Positions 13,829-26,900 of a stretch of DNA of 64,000 nt are shown here, one piece after another. The stretch's first letter is position 1; every line of letters starts with the position of its first letter. The translations under genes were made by a program, and so were the position numbers. The DNA is from Trichostrongylus colubriformis (Eukaryota > Nematoda > Chromadorea > Rhabditida > Trichostrongylidae): positions 19,380,068 to 19,444,067 of the forward strand of contig OZ022259.1 in assembly GCA_963978905.1 (NCBI GenBank). The letters run 5' to 3'. Below the pieces are notes generated by a model, which saw only the letters and a program-made list of their open reading frames with translations, did no database searches and was not told the origin of the DNA.

Positions 13829-13931
13829 TGCATTCTAAAAGGATGCTTATGGGATGTGTTGCAAGTGTTCCGACCAGTGTGCCGACCAGGAACACTTGCA
13901 ACACCCCCCATAAGCATCCTTTTAGAATGAC
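13829..13931. repeat. near-perfect 100-bp hairpin
   Basis: Arms of 41-43 bases (CATTCTAAAAGGATGCTTAT and complement, continuing TGTTGCAAGTGTTCC) around an 18-base loop. Isolated, non-coding; could be a small fold-back element or a hairpin RNA source. Confidence 0.85.
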
Positions 13932-15775
13932 TTTAGACACTAAAGAATTTTGAAAACCGTTGCGTCTTTGAGAAGTTTCAGTTCGTTTGCTTGTTCACCG
14001 TGAAATAGCTATTTAGAGGTTTCGTAAGTAATCCATGCAGTTATGTTCAAAAAATATTTGGCGAACAGACGTCGCTCAGTCTGCATTTGTTCACACAGTT
14101 GGATTCATTTTGCGCTAGATGTGGTGGTATTGGCTCCTATCAAAAGTGTTACGTCTAATTTCTGGCCCAGCTTCACGAAGTGTTAATGGAAAGCACGTCC
14201 AGTGCAACGAAGTTAACACTTGGTTTGCGCTCCTCATATTCGTGCCGACTACTCAAATTATGTTGTCAGATTAGACCCATCATGTTCACATGACATGATA
14301 CGTCCATTTTTCTTTGCGTTCGTCTACTTTCACCAGTGTAGTCCTTGAAATCATGCACTTATCCTAAGTACTTGACATTTTGTAAACGCTTCTAAGGCCG
14401 TTGGCAGTAATGTGGAATTTACCCTGCTGAAATATTCACTATAAGCAGTAGGTTAAGTCCCTACTTGGAATATGAATAATGCACAGGCGATGCCATCGAT
14501 TCTCGCCAATTTCACTCGCCGACTTGAATTGCGAAGCTATTTCATTATAAACGGGATTTTGTTTAGTTATGGGCCATATGAATGTCATGTGTCGTTGACG
14601 CTCCCTAAAGTGTTGGCCCAAAGAATAACTTTGAGGTACACACACTGTTCAGCAAAGTCAGGAACACGACCCTAATTATTTGTACAATTTCCCGATCTAG
14701 AAACTTCACTTCCCAGTGAATGAAGCTTTCTTCTCACTAAATCACTATTGTTATTATGCTATGTTACGTCATGATGAATAGCCTGACGCGTAGTTATGCA
14801 AATCAATCCTCACTAGTTGTAATGGGTGTTGCTGACTTCTCTGTTAATCTTCTAGCGATTCAAACCACTTACCTTCGTAGAATACAGTTTTATGTGTAGT
14901 GCTTGGTAGCATCGTCCTGGTGGTAGAGCTTTTACGCATGGTTGGTCGCCATGTTACGTCAAGGGGGCAGTTGCAAGGCGAGCCTTCGGCGCAGTGAGTG
15001 TAACACACTTCTTTGCGCCTTCATCTCTCTTCTCTTGCAATGCCTTAGATACCGTGGCTGCATCGATAATATATGGTTGCGTTTTTTCTTCTGGAGTGTA
15101 GGCATGCCGTCACTTACTGACCAAGAGCGTTGCAGTCATCTCTTGGAATCTTGATGTGATTTTGTGCATGTATTTGTGCTTGAAACGATAGATTCCAGTC
15201 GCATAGGACACATCGTAAATCAGGTTCCGTTCCAAGTACGAGCTGCGTTGAAGGCGCCTTAAATTTTTATTTTCCTCGTTTCCATGTTCAATCGTTTTGC
15301 GATTTTATCAGCATTGCTAGGCTTTTTGAGTTATGGCTCTGTGATTGCTATGAATCAACACTAACGAATAGTAAAACGAGCTTTTAACCTTTGCTGTAGA
15401 TCACAAAGATACGCCGATTGTTTCTCGGTTATCAGATTTGTAGAATGAGGATAAGGTCAGTCCTCTCATTTTTAATTGAGAGTTCATGGAGATGAGTCGC
15501 GAATAATAACGTACTAGAAAAGATCTAACCAGGTGTGTTTTCTCTATCTTCCTTCTAAGAATAGTTATGGAAAGACATGTCATCTCGAGAGCAATGCAGT
15601 GTTATTGTGGAGTGATATCAGGTAAATAGTACCAATCGTGAAATTTTCGGTTTACTTGTTTTAGATGCCTCCACTTGCTTCCTTTTTTGTGTTTCGTCAT
15701 CTGCACATACAGTGCCTGACGCCTGTTTACTCCAGGAGTCGTACTAAGAAAGCATTTCAGAACCACAGTTGAAGT

Positions 15776-16061
15776 GGGTTGGGGGAAATACGCCAAAAAT
15801 CGCGTGGCCGCCCGCGGCGAGCGGCGCGGCGGGTGCGAGTGCTAGTGGCAGTGCTGGCAGCCTTCAAGCGAGAAAGTGTGGCAAAGGTGGAGGAGGCAGG
15901 GTGGCGTGGCTGGAGGAGGCAGTGTGGCATGGCTGGAGTGCAGAAGTGACGCAGCCACGCTCTGCCGGGCTCTCAAGAGCAAAATCGATTCGCAAGTCGT
16001 ACCGGTGGCGCCGCGAGTGCGACGCCGCTGATGCGGTTTTTTGGCGTATTTCCCCCCACCC
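15776..16061. mobile_element. 286-bp Mutator-like element with 9-bp target duplication
   Basis: Ends GGGTTGGGGGAAATACGCC and GGCGTATTTCCCCCCACCC, flanked by AGTTGAAGT at 15767-15775 and 16062-16070. The GC-rich interior explains the 120-codon ORF on + and the 86-codon ORF on -. Confidence 0.88.
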
Positions 16062-16110
16062 AGTTGAAGTTAATTTGGCCATCTCAGTTAGGGGCATCCC
16101 ACTATGGGCA

Positions 16111-16180
16111 TTATTTTTACTCAAGCCTTAGAAGAGGGAAGGAGCCCCTTTTTTCGTCCACAAAGGTTTAGGCGGAAATA
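16111..16180. repeat. hairpin repeat family D, copy 3
   Basis: TTATTTTTACTCAAGCCTTA with AAAGGTTTAGGCGGAAATAT, followed by GTGCAGATTGACCTCG. It lies about 50 bp right of the Mutator-like element at 15776. Confidence 0.7.
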
Positions 16181-17545
16181 TACGTCTGAAAGTGCAGATT
16201 GACCTCGTAGTCTTCATAAAATGCCCACCACCTCATCGCGATAGCACCGTAATTTTTTTACAAGGTTCCGGAACATGCATGACTCACTTGTTTAGTGATT
16301 CATAGGATCATATGTTTGAAGGCATCAACAACAAATCAATAAATAAAATAATAGACCACCTATTAACTGTGAAAAGCTTACTGGACAGGCACGAACAGGT
16401 GCTAACCTGATTCAAAGACAGGTATTGGTTTCAATTTCGTGGTGAATGAATCCATGGCACGCCATTTACTCGATTGTTTTCTGTTTCCTTATGTTTTTTC
16501 GCGTTTTTGTGTGATGTTTATCTTGTATTTGACTATGCCAACAATAAGGAATAGCTGTTATCCAGAGTACATGATTTCTGCGTGAACTTAGGAGGGAAGG
16601 AGTTCACAGTAGGTTAATAAATTTTGGCTGGCAAGCATTGTTTAGTGTTTCTTTTGTGATAGAATATACTCCCCGAAGCTCCTTCTTACTGTTGGTAGAC
16701 AAAAATTCTCTTCCGCTGGATCGGTTCAGTTTGTCCCCAGAACATATTAGCCAATACACTTTATGGTACTAACGTGTTTTCGACATTTCAAGATCAAGTA
16801 TTACCAATTCATTCGGTGTCTCATAGGTTTCCTTTCAAAAAGGCTGCGTGTCTTCAAAGCTTTCACGGTGTGTGCATTCTACAGGGGTGGAGGGCACTTC
16901 ATGAAAGTGGAACAGTCATGCATACATTTCACGTGATGCTGCGGTTTTGTTATGTTCCCGTTGACGGCGCTTCTATCCGCTCTTTAACGTATTTATGAGG
17001 TTTATACGTTGTTTTTTACGTTACCTAACGTTAATTGAATAACGGAAAACAGGTGGGTGTGCTGTAAGGGTTAGCAACAACATAACAGGCTATTCAGCAA
17101 GGAAGCCGGTAGCTTCCAGTGTTTTTTACCACAATTTGAACGTATCTAAGCTTGTATATTAGCCGCCACCTTAAACATTTGGAAGCTTGGCTCTAGAGGT
17201 ATCATGTATTTCGATCACCATGTGGTAATTCCGAGAATCTTGCTTTCTAAACTAACAGTCTTTGATTCATGGTCTCTGGTGAGAATCGCCCGATTTGTTT
17301 GAATAATGCTTGCGACAGTATAAAAACATTCATGGTGAGATGAGATAAAATCACCTGAAGCTTGCATGAAAAGCTGCTATGCAGCTGTATGCGAAATATT
17401 TATCTTGTTTACTTATGAAAAGGAATTCACTTCTCATCTTCTGTTAAAAATAATTACGGTGGCCTTCGAATACTCATTCGTGGCAGCTGCAGTTTTTCAA
17501 AGTTGTATCAAAAGTCCCAATTATTATAGACTTATTCTCGAAAAT

Positions 17546-17589
17546 TGTTTGCTTTTTCGTGGCTGAGTTTGCTTTTTCGTGGCTGAGTT
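17546..17589. repeat. two tandem 20-bp units
   Basis: GTTTGCTTTTTCGTGGCTGA occurs twice without a gap. Confidence 0.9.
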
Positions 17590-17956
17590 CCACTCCCTCT
17601 GCTGATGGACTTCAAGCAAGTATAAGTTTAACTCAAATCTTAAATAAGTTGGGTAACTATGGGCATATGGTAAATAATGATGTTTTTGTGTCAATAAGTT
17701 TACACTGCTCATTCCCATTTGCAGCAGTCATTCATAAATGGCCTGAGCGAACGTAAACGCAGCTCTGTTTCTTCCTTGAATGCTTTGCTGAGGGTCCTCA
17801 GTTTGCTACTTTCAATCTCTTCGTAGAAATCACATACTGTTGCAAATTTTCAATTTCTATAAACAACATCATGTCAAAGCATAATATTGTCGATATATTT
17901 TTCGTATTACCTGTGAAATGGGTAATAGGCCCATTTATGTATATACAGTGCTTCAT

Positions 17957-17976
17957 TATTTACAGTCGATTCAGGA
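17957..17976 (+). promoter_or_regulatory. candidate trans-splice (SL) acceptor of the CDF gene
   Basis: TTATTTACAG ends at 17965, 11 bases before the ATG at 17977, and a second ATTCAG lies 2 bases before it. In nematodes an acceptor this close to the start codon often receives a spliced leader. A cis-spliced upstream 5' UTR exon is the alternative. Confidence 0.45.
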
Positions 17977-20900
17977 ATGTCCACTGTGCCTGAGCAGGAT
18001 GAGGTGGTACAGAAGATCATACTGCCGGAACCATCTAGCTGCAATGGTACGCCCACGCCGAGTCGCCGACCACTCGATCCTCCTCCAAAGAAACCAACGG
18101 GTGTTGGTGATTGCACAAAACCTAAAAGTACGACTACCAATTATGACACTCGCTTCGGTTTGCTCGACAACGAAGAAGAAGAGCGACTTCTTGGTGACTC
18201 CACGAAGCCTCTACCGTTCATCGATATCTCGGCACGAGCAAAAGCAGGACGTAGTCCAGCGGCGTGAGTTGTTTAATTTCATCCCTGTTTTCAAAATTAG
18301 CTTTCATGTACCTTGGTAGCAGTGCTTTTGTTTTCTTTACACGTATGTTCATTTTGATTTCTTCAATGGCATTTTGAATTCGCTTCATGGCACGTTTACA
18401 GTTTTACTACCCCTGCTCCCTGCGTCATACTACGCGTGGATTGGTTCTGTCTGGTTTCATTGTAATACTAGGCCGTCTATCTGTGAAAACAGTCTATGTT
18501 TTCTCAGCAAAACTACCGATAGGGGATGGCAGGAGGCGTATGGCTCGGCATATAGAAATTGAAGCAGTAGCGGAAACAGTTAAACATAGTATGATTATCA
18601 CAATGATCTATTATTTAAGCCAATCGTGGAACCCAGGTTAAGCTGGTTTCCCGCCTCGTGGTACTTATTCAGAAAGTTTACTGTGCAATTGTTTTAATAT
18701 TTGTATTTCTTTGTAAGTATGATTGATTGCGCGTAGAAATTTGCATAAGTGCTGCAGAAAAGTGGTAAATTGGGTTCTATTCGTTAGGTAAGCGAATCAA
18801 CATTGACTTGGTGAATGATTTCGTTGCATTCTTGCTTCTATTACTGGAATATCATTTTTATTTGCTTTGGGATTCCTTCACACGCTTTGGAACCGCATAC
18901 TGCAGAGTAGTGTGATAAACCCTTTCTCCTGTATTGTAAGGATGTAAAGCTTTGAGAAAACATTCATTGTGGGAGGGGAGTCGAATCAGTCCCTGTGTTT
19001 TTCGAGCAAGGTAGTAATCTCGGTAGTCCACTGTAGTACCGGCACCTATCCCAGTATATCAAGAATACGTTAATATGTCATTTACCGACGTAAAAGTTTT
19101 TAAGGTCTTCCCGTTTCTCTGTGGCTCATCCTCTTTATTTTATAAATTCTTTTCTACTAACTTTTGCCCTGCTGTCTCCCATATGACTGTGCATTCATCT
19201 ACTTTATTGACTAGCCTGCTGATTGATAGCACCTCTTTTACGACTTGGCTCTTTAGTGTAAATTTGGCTTCTGATTACACCACTAATTTAAGATAAGAAT
19301 TATGCGCCTGGTCTCGGCGTTAGAGCTGTTTGCATCATTGCTATTTTGGTGAAAATGGTAGCGAATGATGCTATTCTGCCGTCCTAAATGTGTTGACTCG
19401 GCTGTTATACGGCTCTTATTTCTGGCTCTTCAGAATTCAATAGATCTACGCTATGTTTTCGCTGGTGCCTCTTTCGTCTCCTTTCATCGCATTTCGGTGG
19501 GATCTTGAAAAATCTCATGTTATTATGAATGTCACTTAATCCATGTATCATACTAAATACCCGATCGTATCTAAACCTAAGGTGCGACAGCGCGGGCGGT
19601 CGCGTGCGCACCGTTGCTGGGGCGCGCCAAACTTTTTGAAAAAGAGGTTTGGGTGGCGCCCGTAGCGATTTCAACGTAGATGCTCGGATCAACACACACG
19701 TATTGTGTATTTCGTGTAGTTGGCTATATTAAGCGTTATAAAAATCTAGATGTAGGGAATTTTTCTATTCCTTTCGATATTTCAATAGCCAATCACCAGA
19801 TCACCACTGATCAGCAGCGAATATTGTGTAAAGGATCAAAAGAACCGACGTTTCACGACTTCCTTATTTGAAAAAGCATCACTCCGAGTCTCACTTTTGT
19901 GCGCACTATATCCATTCACTAAATGGGAATGGTCTGTTCCATCAATCATCCGTCCCCAAAACACCATAAAGGTAGATGCAGTGGTGCTAATGTGGTTGGG
20001 GGGGGGGGGGAGGGGACGGCCTCACTGTTGCGCTGTCGTCCCTCAGTCGAAACCGACCACAATCATCAGTTTGTGCGCTCAACTGTATATTTTTACCTAA
20101 GCCTTCCTTAAGGGGGCAGGGTAGAGGCTTCCCTCCAAAGTAAGGCTTAGGCTAAAAACCTAGGCGAAATATTGTCGGGCGCCGAGCACAGTGGAGTGTA
20201 CCTCATCATCTGTATCAGTACCGGATGAAAGGAGGTGTTTAAAGTACGTGAGTGGATCGATCAGACATTTATGTGACACTCTTCAACAAATGAAGCAGCG
20301 AATTCAGTAGAGCGAAAATGGTCGATTACGTTGTGAAATACGAGGGGTTATCGTCAACGGTCGATGTGACGAACGATTTACGAGTAATGCTGATTACAAC
20401 GAGATATCAGATACAAAGAAAGCTTCCAAGGAGACTCCTACACTCAGTACGGCGCCGCTTAGCGCGCCCCAGCAACGATGCGCGCGCGACCGCCCGCGCT
20501 GTCGCACCTTAGGTTTAGATACGATCCTAAATACCCCCTCCCCATCACAAAATCTTCTTCGATGGCTGCTGTGCACTTGCGTATGGTAGGCAGATACCGT
20601 AACATTACGCCAAGTTCTAATCTTTTTTGTCATATTGACTTCACCACCACCTGACTCGTGGTGTTTCATTCTTAATCGTATTTCCTGGGAACGTGCCACT
20701 TTTTGCACAGGATTTTTCCTTCCCTTCTCAGGAGTCTCGTTTTCCGGCTCCAGGCATTCTAGTAATTTAACATCGGTGGTGTCGTCTGACCAGACATCGC
20801 GATTTTGCGCCGTCGCACTATCTCGCGCGATACTCCGACCTTCCGACCTTGCATTGCCGCAGCTTTGCGCGCGGAGTCACACGCGAATAGCGACACTACA

Positions 20901-23900
20901 AGGTCGCAGCTTCGCGAGATCGCGAGGTGTGATGGCGGCTTTACTGCGGTAGAGGGCAGAAATGCACACAGACCCCTTAAATGTATTAAGATGCGATGCA
21001 AAGCATTTTAAAGAGGTCTCTGATTTGCCAACGCGCATTTCTATGATTCGATATCAGTTGGATTCATACTCTATAAGTTAACGCCAGTTGGCTGGTTATT
21101 AACCTCACTCACAGATTATAACACGCTCGCCCATTGTAGGTGGCCCCCGCTCATTTTGAGTGTGCTCAAGATAGCTTGGACATTGGTTATTTCTACCGAT
21201 TTGTTTCTGGTCTTAAGGCCAGGTTATCCTAGTTATTAGTTTTTGTTGTAAGGAGCGCCCACTCGAGGTGCCCTCCGCCCATTGTGCCCAGACTTCTTTC
21301 ATGACTTTGAAAAACTCATCCCTGACCTTGATCCATCTGTCCTTCCACGTTTGGGTCATATTAGAACCCAACTAACAATTTTCAGTTTGAAAACAGAACA
21401 TTCCAGTGCACGCCCCGCCTATCGTGTGTGGAGCTTAACTTGGCCCATGTGCGCTCTACTTCTTGTCCCATACCCCACCCATCGCAAACTTCTCCCCATC
21501 TCCACGGGTCGTTTTTCATATAATACCTGATTTCGTAGCAGACGCGCGGAGGGACGGAGGTACGGACGTACAGACAGACAAAGCGTTTTATGTATAGTAG
21601 GGATATTGTTGCTTTTAACGCCTACGTCTTTCTTTTAAAGTAAAAGTGTTTTTTTTTCAAAATAGAAGCAGAGCATCTTTGCTTTGCTTTCATTCTGAAG
21701 AAAGCGACCCTGCTTCCAAAAGTCTGACCCCTCAGAGCCTCATCGTCAGCAATATTAATAATCACTTAGCACTCATGTTAGAAATATTCAAAGCATTGAA
21801 CGACTGGCTCTTATAGTTAGAGATTCACTTGGTACCACAGACCTCCTCTGTCAAGGGTTTCAGTTTGTGGCATCTAAAATATTGCTAATTTTTAAGGTTT
21901 ATGTGGGGGACCACATGCACTGTTTATCACCTACACCTGCGGGAGACGAAACTGTTCTCATTGCCCGACTTTTCATACCGAGTTCTAATGTTTTCTGGTT
22001 ACAAGGCTTCTACACTTGTTAAGATACAGTTGAAAGAAAGGGTAGAAGACCGCACAATCAGTTTGGCGACTTGGCCCCATCAACAATCTGACAAGTTGGC
22101 AGATCGATATGCGAGTGACAAAATTAGCTAAAGCCGCTTAGAGCTGTACTGGTTTCAACTGTAGCAGTTTCCATCAAAAATGGAGTTGGAGGGATGAAGC
22201 ATTTCGTTGTGTTCTGCTTCGCTGGCGCTAAGAGGTAGAGCGCTGCCACAGAAGAGGTGCCGACTGAGAGGATCTTGTTAGTTGCGAAGGAAGCTGTTTT
22301 AATAAAGCAAAATACAAAGCAGAGGGGTGTGAAATGCTCTCACGGACTAACGATTAACACGGATAGCACCACCAAATCATTACAAAGTTGGTATAATTGC
22401 TTTTTCTTTGTTGCTTCCAAATCACTGTTTAAATAATACGTCAAATATTCCAGTGGAGCACGGCATGCATTCACAGCACCGAGTCTACGGTCGGTCTCAT
22501 CACCATCAGGCCCATCCCCCCAAGACAGCGCCAGTTTGTCGCATGCGTCTTCCGTAGCCGTTGTACATCCCTATCACACAGGCTCATCTGCAAGAATCCC
22601 ACTAACACAAAACGAGGTTGGTACGGCTTGTTTCTTTTTAGGATTCAAAACGAATTCATGGAGCAAAATCTGGGCTCATTTCGACTCTAATTTCTTTATG
22701 CAGTATAAATGCTTCTCGAGTCTTGCTTGAGCCTTGTGTTCTAGCTGCGGAAGCCGAAGAAAGAAGTCTCGCAGTACTATAAGAAACAGAATGAGCTTTT
22801 GGAGAATTTCAAAAACGACAGTGAACAGATTCAGGTTGATTTTTTCTTGGTTTATCCCTGTTGCTGAGATACCATCGAGTCTTTGTATAAGGTGGTTTTC
22901 TGCATGTCTCGGCATCTTCTTGTCTATGTTAACACGAAATAGGCCTTACAGGTATTCCAAAAGGCACGAACGCGGCAGCGCTTGATATCATCCACGAGTA
23001 CCGAAGGCGATGTAGCTCAGAAAGATGAAGGCGATGAAATGAATCGAACTTCGTCCCATAAAGGCTCAAAAGTCAGCAGCAACAATCTGTCTTGTTCCGC
23101 AGATACGACGGCACCTTTGCTGAGGAACACGGTTGGCGCTGTGCGATTTATTATTGAATCTGGACTTTATAATCGTTTCAATACAGGATGGTGAAGATCT
23201 CGAAATCGGTAACAAGAAAGCTAATGAAAGGCTCTTAGAGGTTGATAAAGATGATCGGAAGCCATCTATCTCTTCTGATATGTCGATTTTGTAAGTTATT
23301 TCTTGGGTTTGAATACATCCTGTGTCTTGGCTCACTTTTTTTGCTGAATGGTTTTTATTTTAAGAGAGAAAGACTGAGAAAGAAAGATGGTGCAGTGATC
23401 ATGTTACTAAGGAACTGGCTGAAAAGGTATTGTACTTTCCAGAGCAAAACATGATGCAGCTTTGGATGCGGCGCGGGAGTCAAGTAAGGCCGCCTCGAGG
23501 CTGGCCCATGTGACGCTAATCGTGAACATATCTTTGATGCTTGCGAAGGTAAGTTTTCTACGATCATTCCCGAACACTTACTTTTTTCACACAATTCAAC
23601 AGGTGAAGGGAATTTCCCATTCAAGATTCATGCAGCTGAAGCTGTAGTTAGGGAATAGGAAGATTTTTGGGAACTGCTAAGGAAAAGGAAGTAGGGTAAT
23701 GGTAATCACCATAGAGGAAAAAATTGTGGTTCGATCACTTTTTTGCTGCTACATTTTTGATATGACCAGTCCTCCTGATTTGAGCACCGTAATGTTCTAG
23801 TGTAGAGCAATAGTTTCATTCATTGTAGTTGGAACCCTGAGTGCTGAAGGATTCTGGAGCGTTGATAGTGGAATTCATAAACAAGTTAATAAAATTTTCA

Positions 23901-26900
23901 AACTTAGGCTGTTGCTTCGTACTTATCTGGATCATTGTCGATTTTATCTTCGTTGGTTGACTCCTGTGTTGATATCACATCTGGTCTCGTTATTTCGATT
24001 TCGACGCGGATGATCAAGAAAAGAGATCCATACCTCTATCCAAGAGGGAGGACGAGACTGGAACCGCTGTCACTGGTGGGTGAGCTAACCCTTTTGCGGA
24101 GAGGTGAAAATCGCGAAGGGAGCAGTCGAAATTTTTGAAGCCAGTGAGAACTTATTGCTGAAGTTTTTATTTATTTTTTGTTTGTCTGCCATCCCGTATC
24201 GGCTGAGGAATACTCTTTTTAGATCATTATAAGCGTTGTGATGGGCGTGGCTAGTGTTCAATTGATCTTTGGTGCGTTTAGTCGGATAGCGGCTGCGTAT
24301 CAATTCCATGCATATGGTGAGTATAGCATACTTTGTCAGGAAGCATTGGTTCTTGATAACATTTTGTTGTTCTTCTCGAAATTTCTCGAAACTCGAAGCT
24401 GCTCGTTTTGTCCAAAGGCACCGAGAAGGGCATGGTAAATTGAGCACCGTGACTACATGTTTTCTGGAAACGGACCTTCTACTTCAGAAGAGGTGATGCT
24501 TGGCGAAACTTGCATTGAGAAAGCGCAGTCTGGGGTCTTATCACGACTCCGCAGCACGGCGTGTCGTCCTGCAGTTCTGCAGTTGGGCGAGTTGCCGGCG
24601 GAGCCGAGACAACATTCGCGGGCGGCTGATTTAATCTCTCCACCCGTCTGTAGTCTAACCCTAACGACGCAAAGGAATGCGAAAAAGAGAGAGAAGAAAA
24701 AAAAGGGGGGGGGGTATCCGGGTAGCTACTTTTCGGGTTTTGCGCTGTTTTGTCTCGTCATTTTTTTTACTGTTACATTGCTGGGAAACCCTACTTTCAT
24801 ATTCCACAGTCTGTCAAATTTACCCCTTCCGGTGTCTTTAAATAAATTGCGGTTCTGGCTGCGAAAATTGACTGCTCCTGACTGCACGCTTAGTAACCAT
24901 GTATTAGTTGATAACTAACTGTTTGTTCGCGATATTTGCGGTTGTATGTATAACCTTCGTGGCGAAAACCCGTTCATTACCGGAACATCTTAGCGGAGGA
25001 TCAATGATTCGGTTGGTTACCTTAAGGGATTTGGGATTGCATACCTAGCTGTTTTGGAGGTAGTGGTCGAAGGGTAACAATTAAGCAACGTAATCTTAAA
25101 ACGCAGGACTTCATTGAATTAAGGGACTCAAATAGCTTCTTTGTGGTCTCTGATTCAGGTTCAGCTAAGAATTATTTTTCAGGTATTGGAGAAGAGCCTA
25201 TGCTTGACGTGTCGCTCACCTCCGCATCAATTATGGTTGCTACGGTTATCGTGAAGTTCACGCTCTTCTCCATATGTCAAAAGTGAGCAGGTTTGATTGA
25301 ATTATAATTTCCTCTCATTCAAAATGAGGACATGATAGATGTCAATCTGTGGGGAAATTCGCCACGTTTTTCTTCGTATTCACCGTGAGCAGTACTTGTT
25401 GGAGGTGTATATTTGTTTCAATCAACTTTTTAGGTATAAATCGGACCCATCGATAGCCGTGCTCGCCATGGATCATAGGAATGACTGTTTGTCAAATACG
25501 GTGGCTCTTGCTTGTGCGTGGCTTGGTAACCTGTGAGTGCCAGTACTTTTCTACTCAAAAGTGAACGTGACTGCGTTAATGCACTTTTATTATTTGTTAT
25601 TATTTGTGAAATGTTCCGAATTTTGAGGTATTGGTATTATCTTGATCCGATTGGTGCGATTTTGGTCTCAATATACATTCTCTACACATGGGTTAGCACT
25701 GGTTGGGATCATTTGTCAAAACTCAGTGGAAAATCAGCGAAACCTGAGTTCATCAATCGCATAATAAAGGTGACGATACAAACTTTCATTTTCATTCTTG
25801 GTATCCGTGGCCTTAGGTGCGTTTATTTCCGCTGCCTTCGTTATAATTTTTTGGCTGTCATCCTTCTCTGTGACTAACATTATCATACCTTCATACTCTT
25901 TCCACCTGGGATATCTTCCGCGGACTCGTGCATTGCCCATCTTTGATCCTCTGATGGTGTGAGGACCGGGAGAGGACGGAAGTTCAATTTCTGCGGTTAA
26001 ATAGTGTAGCACCTCAATGGCTCCCATTATCCCATGCTGTTAGGTTTAAGTCCTCGTGTAGTTCCGGTGGATCGGACCATTAAATAAAATAATATCGATT
26101 AGTTTCACATGATAGTTTCAATTCCAGGTGTGTATAGACCATGATCCACGAATTTCGCATCTTGATACGGTATATGTATATCATTTTGGTACTAAATTTT
26201 TAGTTGAAGTAGGTTTTCTATTCCGTTTCCACTTTTTTCCTTCAAATTCTTTTTTATGAGAACTATTGAATAACTTGTTCCACGTAGTTATGTTTTACAT
26301 GATTGGTTTTTAGGTGCACATTGTGTTAGATGAAAATATGCCATTGAAAGTTGCACATGATATCAGTGAATCGTTGCAGATTAATATTGAAAGTCTACCT
26401 GAGGTATTGCACTCTTTATTTGAACGTTTTAGCTACTTATATACTTTTTAGTTCACTTAGTCTATGTCGTGCTTTCGCAATAAGACCCCTGAACTGAGCA
26501 ATCAAAAGTTTTTTAAGGGAAGTGGCAGACCATCAGTTATGTCGTGAATGTTTCTTGTGTGAGCAGCTGCCTACGAAGTCCCTCCAAGATCTTCTTCATG
26601 CTAATTTCGCGCTGCTTGCCCTGTAGATCCAGAAACAGGGATAGGCATTGTGGTAATGAAGAAACTTATGGCGCTTCATGTCCTTGCCTCTTCAGAACAA
26701 AACGGCTCCCTGAAGCACCCTAAAAACATTCGTTGAAAGGGGGGGGGGGGGGGGGGTAAGTCTCTGTCTCGTTCAGCCGAATTGCAATCTCCTTCTCTCA
26801 GACTGGGGATTTCTTCACCGTAGTTGTTCCTACCGAGACTGTTTTGCTTTGTCACATCGTCAGCGCCCACAAATAATGTTAGCTATCTAAGCTTTGCGGG

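Larger units (their letters stand above)
10925..17900. other. gene-poor stretch upstream of the CDF gene
   Basis: Contains the hairpin at 13829 and the elements at 15776 and 16111. Short exon-like pieces (11868-11970 on the minus strand after CCAATACAG; 12412-12473 on the plus strand, ATG to GTGAGT) were seen but not linked into a gene. No promoter motif identified. Confidence 0.45.

Noticed and set aside
24457..24918. 153-codon plus ORF inside CDF intron 7
   Set aside because: It coincides with a dispersed TIR element that recurs at 52880-53350; no conserved protein feature.
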